DNA of 64,000 nucleotides. It comes from Pseudidiomarina halophila (GTDB taxonomy: Bacteria > Pseudomonadota > Gammaproteobacteria > Enterobacterales > Alteromonadaceae). The stretch spans positions 992,001-1,056,000 of the forward strand of contig NZ_PIPW01000001.1 of assembly GCF_003987215.1 (NCBI RefSeq), read 5' to 3'. The notes below the pieces were generated by a model. The model ran no database searches and was not told the DNA's origin. It saw nothing but the letters and a program-made list of their open reading frames with translations. A program made the position numbers and the translations under genes. This document shows, piece after piece, positions 47,768 through 57,311 of the stretch. How positions within the stretch are numbered: position 1 is the first letter of the stretch; every line of letters begins with the position of its first letter.

Positions 47768-49012
47768 CTAAGAGATGCTAAAGAAGAAGCCAGCGATGGC
47801 GGCGCTCATCATATTCGCCAGGGTTGCCGCGAGCAATGCGCGCATGCCGAGCCGGGCGATATCGTGGCGACGGCTTGGCGCCATACCACCGAGACCACCG
47901 AGCAGAATGGCAATCGACGAAAAGTTAGCGAAGCCACACAAGACGAAGGTAATGATTACCTGGCTATGGGCACTGAGCTGATCTTTGTAATTGACGAAGT
48001 CGAGGTAGGCAACAAACTCGTTGATGACCAGCTTCTGGCCAATAAAGCTACCCGCGAGCTGGGCTTCATCCCAATTTACGCCAAGGACATAAGCGATGGG
48101 CTGGAACACATAACCAAAGAGTTCCTGTAACGATAAGTCCGGATAACCAAACCAACCACCGACCCAACCAAAAATACCGTTAATTAAAGCGATTAACGCA
48201 ACGAAGGCAATCAGCATCGCACCAACATTGATGGCAAGCTGAACACCACTGGAAGCACCTGCAGCGGCAGCATCGATGACGTTGACCGCACGGTCTTCGA
48301 CTTCAATGTCGCCGGCTTTCTGGGCATCAGTACCATCAATAATATTTTCAATATCTTCGCGCGGCTTATCCAGCTCTGGCATGATCATTTTCGCCATCAT
48401 CAGGCCCGCCGGAGCTGCCATGAAGCTCGCTGCGATCAAATACTTTAGCTCAACCCCAACTCCGGCATAACCTGCCAGCACTGAGCCCGATACCGAACAC
48501 ATACCACCCACCATAACGGCAAATAACTCTGAGCGCGTCATGCTGCGAATAAACGGACGTACCATCATCGGTGCTTCGGTCTGACCCACGAAGATGTTGG
48601 CCGCTGCGGACATAGATTCTGGTCGGCTGCTGCCAATAACTCTATGCAGTGAGCCGCCGAGGATCTTGATGATCCATTTCATGATGCCGAGATAATAAAG
48701 TACGGAAATTAACGAGGAGAAGAAGACAATAACGCTTAAAACCTGAATCGCGAACACAAACCCAAAGTCAGAAGACGCCAGACCACCGAACATAAAGTCA
48801 ATACCGGCACCGGTGAAGGCGATAATTTTCGCAACGCCGGAGGCAACTGCGTAAAGCACATCCTGGCCAAAAGGAACGTATAGAACGAAAGCACCAAGGG
48901 CAACCTGAATTGCAAATGCACCGCCTACTGTGCGCCAGCGTATATTTTTGCGACTGTTCGAAAATATGAAAGCAATAAGAAATAAAATGGCGATGCCGAG
49001 AAAACTATTCAT
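47768..49012 (-). CDS. nupC: NupC/CNT-family nucleoside transporter
   Basis: 414-residue inner-membrane concentrative nucleoside transporter, cation-coupled. The family signature [13 protein letters not shown] lies near residue 170, with the NupC N-terminal [11 protein letters not shown] and the C-terminal [15 protein letters not shown]. About ten hydrophobic segments are visible. It lies 27 bp downstream of udk on the same strand, making a nucleoside uptake-phosphorylation operon. Confidence 0.94.
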   Translation of the reverse strand: MNSFLGIAILFLIAFIFSNSRKNIRWRTVGGAFAIQVALGAFVLYVPFGQDVLYAVASGVAKIIAFTGAGIDFMFGGLASSDFGFVFAIQVLSVIVFFSSLISVLYYLGIMKWIIKILGGSLHRVIGSSRPESMSAAANIFVGQTEAPMMVRPFIRSMTRSELFAVMVGGMCSVSGSVLAGYAGVGVELKYLIAASFMAAPAGLMMAKMIMPELDKPREDIENIIDGTDAQKAGDIEVEDRAVNVIDAAAAGASSGVQLAINVGAMLIAFVALIALINGIFGWVGGWFGYPDLSLQELFGYVFQPIAYVLGVNWDEAQLAGSFIGQKLVINEFVAYLDFVNYKDQLSAHSQVIITFVLCGFANFSSIAILLGGLGGMAPSRRHDIARLGMRALLAATLANMMSAAIAGFFFSIS

Positions 49013-49039
49013 ACGTGAGACCGTTGTTGTTGTTAGTTC

Positions 49040-49687
49040 TTACTCCGCCAGTAACTGACGGATTTTCGATTTTATAAGGTCAATGGCAATCTCATTCTGA
49101 CCGCCGCGAGTGACTACCAAATCAGCAAATTGCTTAGATGGCAGAATAAACTCGAAGAATGCTGGGCGAACCGTTTCCTCATACTGCTCGGCGACGGACT
49201 GGATAGTTCTGCCCCGTTCTTCTACATCTCGAGTCATACGGCGCAATAAACACACATCAAGAGGTGTGTCCATAAACACCGAGATATCGAATAACTTACG
49301 CAAATGTGGATCGTGGAGCAACAAAATCCCTTCCACCATGATCACCCGACCCGGCTGAACCTTAATGGTTTCCGTGGTTCTTGTATGGCTTTTGTAGCTG
49401 TATTGTGGCATTGCCACCGCCTGACCATCGCGAAGTTGCTCCAGATGTTGCACCAGTAGCTCGTGTTCAAACGCAGACGGGTGATCGTAGTTCGTCAATT
49501 GCCGTTGCTCGAACGTCAGATGGCTTTGGTCACGGTAATACGCATCTTCCGCAAGTATCGCAATACCATTGCCTCCCAGTTCAGCAACGAGCTCCTGGTA
49601 GACAGTTGATGCGAATAGACTTTTACCTGACGCTGAGGCACCAGCGATGGCGATGATGGTCGTTTTTCCCACGCGAAAATTCTTCAT
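49040..49687 (-). CDS. udk: Uridine kinase
   Basis: 215-residue P-loop kinase that phosphorylates uridine and cytidine in pyrimidine salvage. Walker A is AGASASGKS (near residue 14-22); LAEDAYYRD near 54 and VMVEGILLLHD near 107 are family landmarks, as is the RR-M-TRDVEERGR lid stretch. I chose ATG 49687 (MKNFRVGKTT); an in-frame ATG 21 bases upstream is possible. It is first in udk-nupC. Confidence 0.93.
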   Translation of the reverse strand: MKNFRVGKTTIIAIAGASASGKSLFASTVYQELVAELGGNGIAILAEDAYYRDQSHLTFEQRQLTNYDHPSAFEHELLVQHLEQLRDGQAVAMPQYSYKSHTRTTETIKVQPGRVIMVEGILLLHDPHLRKLFDISVFMDTPLDVCLLRRMTRDVEERGRTIQSVAEQYEETVRPAFFEFILPSKQFADLVVTRGGQNEIAIDLIKSKIRQLLAE

Positions 49688-49848
49688 TTGCCTAATAATA
49701 GCCGGCAATTATCCTTGATCCATCCGGTAATTGGAAGTGTTGTAAGCACTAGACCAATCTTGTTACATTTTTTTGCTCTTCACACGATTACAACAACACC
49801 CCACTGCCGTATTATCAGAGTGTTAAAAACACAAAACGGAAGATAGCT

Positions 49849-52635
49849 ATGCGATTATCGAAGACTTTAACGGCCATGGCCGTTGCTACAGTTCTGCTTG
49901 GCGGATGCCAGGCAACCGCACAACAAACCTCAGCGAATAACGCTGTCACAATGCAACAACAGAATTTACCTGATGTTGATATCAGCTACGAAACCTTCAC
50001 CCTCGATAATGGCTTGACCGTTGTCGTGCATGAAGACCGTAAAGCCCCCATCGTTGCCGTCAACGTCTGGTATGGCGTTGGCTCAAAAGATGAAAGCGAA
50101 GGCCAGACAGGTTTCGCGCATTTGTTCGAACATTTAATGTTCAACGGTACCGAAAACTACGATGATGAGTACTTTGGCCCGTTCGAGCGTGCCGGGGCGA
50201 CCGACATGAACGGTACCACCAACAGTGACCGAACCAACTATTTCCAAAACGTTCCTACTCCAGCGTTAGATATGGCGCTGTGGATGGAATCCGACCGTAT
50301 GGGCCATTTGCTAGGCGCGGTAACCCAGGAAAAGCTTGATGAACAACGTGGCGTTGTACAAAACGAAAAACGTCAGGGCGAAGCCCAGCCGTATGGCCGT
50401 GTATTCGGTTTCCTGGCCGAACAAACGTTCCCTGAAGGTCACCCCTACTCGTGGTCAGTGATCGGTTCAATGGAAGATTTGAATGCAGCATCACTTGATG
50501 ACGTGCATCAATGGTTTAACGACTACTACGGTGCCGCGAATGCGGTTGTGGTGTTGGCGGGCGACATCGACGTTGAAACTGCCAAACAGAAAATGAACAA
50601 GTACTTCGGTGATATCGAAGCTGGCAAACCACTGAAAAAACTCAACAGCTGGGTTGCTAAGCGCGAAGGCACCAAGCGTGCAACGATGGAAGACAATGTT
50701 CCGGCAGCACGTCTGTATAAGCTTTGGAATACCGCGGAAATGGGCACAGCAGACTCAGATTATCTAGGTTTGTTGGTTGATATTCTTGCCAGCGGTAAGA
50801 ATTCACGTCTGTATCAGCGTCTGGTTTATGATGAGCAAATCGCCAGCATGGTTTCAGGCTTTAACTACGAGCGTGTACTGGCCGGTCAATTCTTCATTAT
50901 TGCCGATGCCAAGCCAGGCGTAGATATGGATCGTATCGAAGCGATCATCGATGAAGAAGTTGCAAAAATCATCGCGGAAGGCCCAACCGCAGAAGAACTG
51001 GAGCGTACTAAGTTCAGTACTGTTGCCGGTTTCGTACGTGGCGCCGAGCGTATTGGCGGCTTCGGCGGTAAATCAGATATTCTGGCTGCCGGTGAAGTTT
51101 ACCACGGTGATCCGGGCTACTATGAGCAGTCAATGGAACACCTGAAAGAAGCAACCCCTGCAAAAGTTCAAGCTGCTGCAGAGCGCTGGTTAAGTGATGG
51201 TGCCTTTGTCCTGAACGTGGTTCCACAACCTAATTACACCACTATCGAATCACAAGCCGATCGATCAGAGTTGCCAGAAGTTGGTGAATTACCTCAACTT
51301 GAACTGCCAGAACTGACTACCTTTACCTTGTCAAACGGTTTAGAAGTTGCTTTGGCCGAACGTCATGACGTACCTACCGTACAAATGCGTCTGGTTATCG
51401 ACAGCGGCTATGCCTCAGACTTCGGTGGCAAAGTCGGTACCGCCAGCTACACCATGAGCATGTTACGTGAAGGTACCACCTCGCGTGATAGCCTTGAATT
51501 AAGCAAAGAGCTTGAGTCACTAGGTACCAACCTGTATGCCAGCGCCAGCCTTGATAACTCAACGGTAAGCATGGATACCCTGGTCACCAGCCTGGTACCA
51601 AGCTTAGACATCATGGCCGATGTGTTGATGAATCCGGCATTCTCAGAAGAAGAAATCGAGCGTAAACGTGGTCTCTGGATTGAAAGTATCAAAAAAGAGA
51701 AAGCACAGCCTACCTCGCAAGCCTTCCGCGTGTTGCCGCAGTTGATTTTCGGTGATAACCACGCCTACAGCGTGCCGTTCACTGGCTCAGGTACTGAAGC
51801 ATCAATCCAATCACTAACGCGTGCTGATCTGGTCAACCACGCTGAAACCTGGTTACGTCCGGACATTTCACGGTTAGTGATCGTTGGCGCCACCACCGAA
51901 GCTGAAATTAAGCCGTTGCTTGAAGAGTACCTTGGTGCATGGACCAGCCCTGCCACTGCCGCTCCAGAGAAGCAATTCACTGCAGTTGAGCCACAGCAGG
52001 AAGCGCGCGTGTACCTTATCGATCAACCAGGTACTCCGCAGTCGACTATCATTGCTGGCCATTTAGCGCCATCAAGCAATGTTGATAACGCTGAAGCCAT
52101 TGACGTGATGAACACCATTCTTGGTGGTAGTTTCACCAGTCGTCTGAACATGAACCTGCGCGAAGACAAAGGTTGGTCTTACGGTGCACGTTCAAGTTGG
52201 TACGCAGCTGATGAAGCAGGCATGATGCTGGCAACGGCTCCGGTTCAAACCGACAAAACCAAAGAATCGATTCAGGAAATCCTGAAAGAATTTGAAGGTT
52301 ATTTAGGTGCCAACCCGGCAACCGCTGACGAACTTGAGAAAGTCATCTCGAACAAAACGGCGAAGCTCCCAGGCGCTTACGAGACCAAAGCAGCATTGCT
52401 TGGTTCTATCGTAAACACCCTGGAAAAGGGCAAGGACATGACCTGGTTGGAAAATTACGGCCAGCGTATTCGTTCACTTGAAGTCGATACGATTCGTGAT
52501 ACCGCAGATGACGTATTACGTCCTAACGACTTGACGTGGGTTATCATCGGCGACCTGAGTCTGATTGAAGACGAAGTTCGCTCATTGAACCTCGGCACAG
52601 TTACTAAACTGGACAGCGACGGTAACGCGCTGTAA
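49849..52635 (+). CDS. M16-family zinc peptidase (pitrilysin-type), lipoprotein
   Basis: 928 residues with two tandem M16 domains. The N-terminal lipobox (LLGGC) implies periplasmic anchoring. The first domain has the inverted zinc motif HLFEH (near residue 91) and the third ligand Glu in VVQNEKR about 78 residues later, so it is catalytically competent. The second domain (from ~490; TFTLSNGLEVALAERHDVPTVQ) lacks HxxEH and is the usual inactive partner, ending with the GGSFTSRLNMNLREDKGWSYG core. Such two-domain lipoproteins are common in marine gammaproteobacteria and probably digest imported peptides. Single-gene unit with its own terminator. Confidence 0.93.
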   Translation: MRLSKTLTAMAVATVLLGGCQATAQQTSANNAVTMQQQNLPDVDISYETFTLDNGLTVVVHEDRKAPIVAVNVWYGVGSKDESEGQTGFAHLFEHLMFNGTENYDDEYFGPFERAGATDMNGTTNSDRTNYFQNVPTPALDMALWMESDRMGHLLGAVTQEKLDEQRGVVQNEKRQGEAQPYGRVFGFLAEQTFPEGHPYSWSVIGSMEDLNAASLDDVHQWFNDYYGAANAVVVLAGDIDVETAKQKMNKYFGDIEAGKPLKKLNSWVAKREGTKRATMEDNVPAARLYKLWNTAEMGTADSDYLGLLVDILASGKNSRLYQRLVYDEQIASMVSGFNYERVLAGQFFIIADAKPGVDMDRIEAIIDEEVAKIIAEGPTAEELERTKFSTVAGFVRGAERIGGFGGKSDILAAGEVYHGDPGYYEQSMEHLKEATPAKVQAAAERWLSDGAFVLNVVPQPNYTTIESQADRSELPEVGELPQLELPELTTFTLSNGLEVALAERHDVPTVQMRLVIDSGYASDFGGKVGTASYTMSMLREGTTSRDSLELSKELESLGTNLYASASLDNSTVSMDTLVTSLVPSLDIMADVLMNPAFSEEEIERKRGLWIESIKKEKAQPTSQAFRVLPQLIFGDNHAYSVPFTGSGTEASIQSLTRADLVNHAETWLRPDISRLVIVGATTEAEIKPLLEEYLGAWTSPATAAPEKQFTAVEPQQEARVYLIDQPGTPQSTIIAGHLAPSSNVDNAEAIDVMNTILGGSFTSRLNMNLREDKGWSYGARSSWYAADEAGMMLATAPVQTDKTKESIQEILKEFEGYLGANPATADELEKVISNKTAKLPGAYETKAALLGSIVNTLEKGKDMTWLENYGQRIRSLEVDTIRDTADDVLRPNDLTWVIIGDLSLIEDEVRSLNLGTVTKLDSDGNAL

Positions 52636-52658
52636 CACCAGTTTTTTCATCTGCTTTA

Positions 52659-52688
52659 AGCCGCTCCACGTGAGCGGCTTTTTTTTTG
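52659..52688 (+). terminator. Terminator after the M16 peptidase gene
   Basis: AAGCCGCTC-CACGT-GAGCGGCTT followed by seven or more T: a GC-rich 9-bp stem and T tract 24 bp after the stop codon. Confidence 0.92.
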
Positions 52689-52749
52689 GTCTTTTTGGTA
52701 TCACAGCACGTAGGGTGTACCATAGTTACAGGTTGTACTAACAAAATAG

Positions 52750-53886
<1,137 letters not shown>

Positions 53887-53900
53887 CAAGGGACTTGGAT

Positions 53901-54749
53901 ATGACGCAAGCAAACTTAAAACTAGTGAGCAGTGTACGCTGTTTTGAAGGCGAACAACGGCGTTATGAACATGTATCCGAAACGCTAAACTGCACGATGC
54001 AGTTTAGCGTTTACCTGCCGCCGCAGGCGCTGCGAAAAGATCGTGTTGCAGCTGTGCTTTGGCTATCCGGCCTTACCTGTACCGACGAAAACTTTAGCAG
54101 CAAAGCCGGCGCCCAACGGGTCGCGGCCCAGCTTGGCCTGGCGCTGATTATTCCTGACACCAGTCCACGTGGTGAAGAGGTCGCGGATGATGACGCGTAT
54201 GACTTTGGTAAAGGCGCAGGTTTTTATGTAAATGCTACCGAAGAACCCTGGGCCAGACATTATCAAATGTACGATTACATCACCAAAGAACTGCTTGATG
54301 TGGTAACAGATGCCCTCCCCCTGAATGGTCGTATGAGCATCAGTGGTCATTCCATGGGGGGACATGGCGCGCTTGTTATGGCGTTACGGGAAGATGCACG
54401 CTTCGCCAGTGTCTCAGCCTTTGCCCCGATCGCCCATCCCAGCGAATGTCCGTGGGGCCACAAAGCTTTTGGCGGTTACCTTGGTTCGGATCGCGAGCTA
54501 TGGCGTGAATACGATGCCGTAGAACTCATCCGTAGTGGCAAAAAGTGTCCACCCTTACTGGTTGATCAAGGCGGTGCCGATAACTTTCTGGCGGAACAGC
54601 TCAACTTCTCCACCCTTCAGGATACCGTTGAAAAGTATCACCTGGTCGCCCAACTACGGCTACAGGAAGGCTACGACCATAGTTATTATTTCATCGCCAG
54701 TTTTATCGAAGATCATCTTAACTTTCACAAAACGTATTTAAAAGGTTAA
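53901..54749 (+). CDS. fghA: S-formylglutathione hydrolase
   Basis: 282-residue serine esterase (alpha/beta hydrolase) that releases formate and glutathione. The nucleophile elbow is SGHSMGGHGA (Ser near residue 150), with WLSGLTCTDENF near the start for the oxyanion region and DQGGADNFL and GYDHSYYFI holding the Asp and His. ATG 53901 has AAGGGA 9 bases upstream. It forms a two-gene formaldehyde detoxification operon with adhC. Confidence 0.95.
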   Translation: MTQANLKLVSSVRCFEGEQRRYEHVSETLNCTMQFSVYLPPQALRKDRVAAVLWLSGLTCTDENFSSKAGAQRVAAQLGLALIIPDTSPRGEEVADDDAYDFGKGAGFYVNATEEPWARHYQMYDYITKELLDVVTDALPLNGRMSISGHSMGGHGALVMALREDARFASVSAFAPIAHPSECPWGHKAFGGYLGSDRELWREYDAVELIRSGKKCPPLLVDQGGADNFLAEQLNFSTLQDTVEKYHLVAQLRLQEGYDHSYYFIASFIEDHLNFHKTYLKG

Positions 54750-54838
54750 AAAATTGGTAATTTCTGTACTCCTTGCTATGGTTTTATTTAAATAGCTCCG
54801 CCTCCGCGTTGCTATTTTGCAAAGGAGTACAGATAGTC

Positions 54839-56356
54839 ATGTCACCGCGCAGTGCCGCCGCATTTATTGCCATCGTTTATTTGGTTCTAGGCTTAGTTTG
54901 GATTCGGTTTTCCGACCAATTCTTACTTGCCATTGTTGCCGACTCAAATTTACTAACCGAATGGCAAACATTCAAAGGCTGGACCTACGTAATCGTCACT
55001 GCCGGTATTCTTTATTTTCTATCCAAAATGGCCTTAGACCGCGAACGTAACCTATCAGAAAGAGACAGCCTGACACGTTTGCTCAACCGTCACATGTTCG
55101 GCCGGGAGCTTAGTAGTGAAATCGAATTTTGCCGGGAAAACGAACAAACACTGGTACTGGTCGTGCTCAACCTGGATGGCTTCAAACAGTTGAACAGCAC
55201 TGCTGGCAGCGATGCCGGTGACCGCTATCTGCAAAGCATTGCGGTGCTGCTGCGCGACCATTTTAAACAACGGGTTCTGCTAAGTCGTTTTGGCGGTGAT
55301 GAGTTTGCGGTGGCAATGCCTGCAGTCAGTTGGCCGGATCAGGTTTTGCCGCAAGTTCAGCATCTGCAACAACTGATTCAAGCTAAAAGCATTCCCGAGC
55401 TACCTGATTCCGCCTTAACCGCCTGTTTTGGCATCGCGCGCTTTCCGGCAGACTCAGGTAATAGCGAAGACCTTATCGAGGCAGCACTAACGGCACTGGA
55501 AGAAGCAAAATCTATGGGCAGTAACCGTCTTCGTGTGTACAAAAGTGAGTACGGAGAACATGCCTCTAAACGCACTAAGCTGTTATTTGATCTGAAAGCG
55601 GCAATTGCTAATAAAAAACTTTCAGTCGCCTATCAACCGCAGTTCAAACTCGATGATCAAAGTATCAGTGGCGTCGAAGTTCTGGCCCGCTGGCATCACC
55701 CGGAAGCAGGCTTGATTCCTCCTGATATTTTCATTCCCTTGGCTGAGCAACACGGTTTAATCTCTTCAATCACGGATTTTATAATGCAAACTGCTATCCG
55801 TGAATTGCTCGATGCCGACCTGCTCTATCAACGCATTCCGCGCGTTTCATTTAATGTCTCAGCGGCTGACTTTAACAATCAGACGAGCGCACAAAGATTC
55901 TTGCACAATTTGGCTGACTTACCGGGCGACTTGTCTGTGGTCGAACTCGAACTGACGGAAACCTCGGCCCTACTCAATCTTGAAGGGGTGAAAAAAGTTT
56001 TAAATGTGCTCCGTGAACGCGGCGTGCAGGTTTCATTAGACGATTTTGGTACGAGCTATTCATCGTTAAGCACGTTGCGCTTGTTACCTATCCAGGAGCT
56101 TAAAATTGATCAAAGTTTTGTGCGGGACATTGCAACAAATGCGCACGACGCGCGCCTGGTGAAAACCATTTTAGCAATGGCCAGTGCGCTCAATTTGCGG
56201 GTGGTAGCTGAGGGTGTGGAGAGTCACCAGCAGGCGCGTTATCTGGAGCAGCAGGGCTGTCAGGAAGTACAAGGTTTTCTGTATGCAAAACCTATGGGAT
56301 TGCAGTCCCTTAAATCTTTCGTTCATAATCTCAGTGCGTCAGCTGCTCAACAGTAA
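54839..56356 (+). CDS. Membrane-bound GGDEF-EAL protein
   Basis: 505 residues. Two N-terminal transmembrane segments (AFIAIVYLVLGLVWI and YVIVTAGILYFLSKM) flank a short periplasmic loop; then GGDEF with an intact RFGGDEF motif (near 152), lacking an RxxD inhibitory site, and an EAL domain beginning EVLARWHHPE (near 280). The motif is EVL rather than EAL, but later residues such as DDFGTSYSSL and EGVES are kept, so phosphodiesterase activity is plausible. I chose ATG 54839 behind AAAGGAG (11 bases away). Its 3' end overlaps the convergent PAS-GGDEF gene by 26 bp. Confidence 0.9.
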   Translation: MSPRSAAAFIAIVYLVLGLVWIRFSDQFLLAIVADSNLLTEWQTFKGWTYVIVTAGILYFLSKMALDRERNLSERDSLTRLLNRHMFGRELSSEIEFCRENEQTLVLVVLNLDGFKQLNSTAGSDAGDRYLQSIAVLLRDHFKQRVLLSRFGGDEFAVAMPAVSWPDQVLPQVQHLQQLIQAKSIPELPDSALTACFGIARFPADSGNSEDLIEAALTALEEAKSMGSNRLRVYKSEYGEHASKRTKLLFDLKAAIANKKLSVAYQPQFKLDDQSISGVEVLARWHHPEAGLIPPDIFIPLAEQHGLISSITDFIMQTAIRELLDADLLYQRIPRVSFNVSAADFNNQTSAQRFLHNLADLPGDLSVVELELTETSALLNLEGVKKVLNVLRERGVQVSLDDFGTSYSSLSTLRLLPIQELKIDQSFVRDIATNAHDARLVKTILAMASALNLRVVAEGVESHQQARYLEQQGCQEVQGFLYAKPMGLQSLKSFVHNLSASAAQQ

Positions 56357-57254
56357 TCTGGTTTTTTCCCGCGCGCTTGCCTTGATACATGGCACTATCG
56401 GCCACTCGCAAAATTGACTCAACGGTGCAAACGCCGGTTTCGGCAAGTTGTGGGTCTGCGCAGTGGCAGATGCCAATAGAAACACTTAATTTCCAGTCAT
56501 GTTCGGCACTGACTTTTAATGCTTCGCTGCGTACCCGTTCCAGAATCACGCGGCTATCTTCTAAGGTCGCGCCCGGATGTATAGTTGCAAATTCATCACC
56601 ACCTATGCGCGCAACAAAGTCAGTACCGCGCACGGCGGCACAAAGAGCATTAGCAATACTCTGCAAAGCACGGTCACCCTGGTCATGACCGCGCGAATCA
56701 TTCAGACGTTTAAAGTTATCGAGATCAATAAGCGCGACGCTAAATGAATGATGGCCTTCTTTTAACGCTTCAATGTCACTTGCGAGCTCCTGATAAAACG
56801 CCCGGCGATTGCCAACGCCAGTCAAAAAATCAGTCAAGGCTTGCTTGCGTTCGAGTTCAAGTTGGCGCCGAATTTTTTCTTCTGTCTCACGATTCTGTGT
56901 TGCGTCACGAATAAAGGCAATGGCAAAGGATTCTTGTTTAACAGTGACATGACTCAACATGATATCCACGTGAAAGGTGTCGCCCGTTTTGCGCTGGCCA
57001 AGAAAACGGAAGCCACGCCCCATAGGTCGGCTGCTCTGGGTGTTAAAGAAGTGATTTACATGGAATTTATGTTGCTCACGCATGCCCTCAGGTAGTAACG
57101 TGTCTAAAGAAGCACCTAACAACTCATCATGCTGATAATTGAACATAGTGGCGGCCAGCTGATTCACCAGAACAATCACCCCCTGTTGATTGACAACAAG
57201 AGCGGCGTCAGGAATTATCTCGATAAGCTCGCTGAGATCGCGTTCATCTTTCAT
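56331..57254 (-). CDS. PAS domain-containing diguanylate cyclase
   Basis: 307 residues: a PAS domain (SELIEIIPDAALVVNQQGVI core, residues ~8-120), an internal PAC-like part with FIRDATQNRETEEK, and GGDEF with RIGGDEF (near 217) and a complete inhibitory I-site RGTD just before it, so a working feedback-controlled cyclase is likely. I chose ATG 57254; no ribosome site is evident. It is divergent from the large propeller-GGDEF gene (57 bp apart) and convergent with the GGDEF-EAL gene. Confidence 0.9.
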   Translation of the reverse strand: MKDERDLSELIEIIPDAALVVNQQGVIVLVNQLAATMFNYQHDELLGASLDTLLPEGMREQHKFHVNHFFNTQSSRPMGRGFRFLGQRKTGDTFHVDIMLSHVTVKQESFAIAFIRDATQNRETEEKIRRQLELERKQALTDFLTGVGNRRAFYQELASDIEALKEGHHSFSVALIDLDNFKRLNDSRGHDQGDRALQSIANALCAAVRGTDFVARIGGDEFATIHPGATLEDSRVILERVRSEALKVSAEHDWKLSVSIGICHCADPQLAETGVCTVESILRVADSAMYQGKRAGKNQITVEQLTH

Positions 57255-57311
57255 AGCAGTAATTTTTTTGTTTTTTGACTCTGTTGCCAAGCTTAATGGA
57301 ACTCGACACGA

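Noticed and set aside
47423-48130. 235-codon open frame on the plus strand running from the Rhs upstream gene across a terminator into nupC
   Set aside because: It is antisense to two well-supported genes and passes through the nupC terminator; the predicted protein has no domain and no ribosome site.
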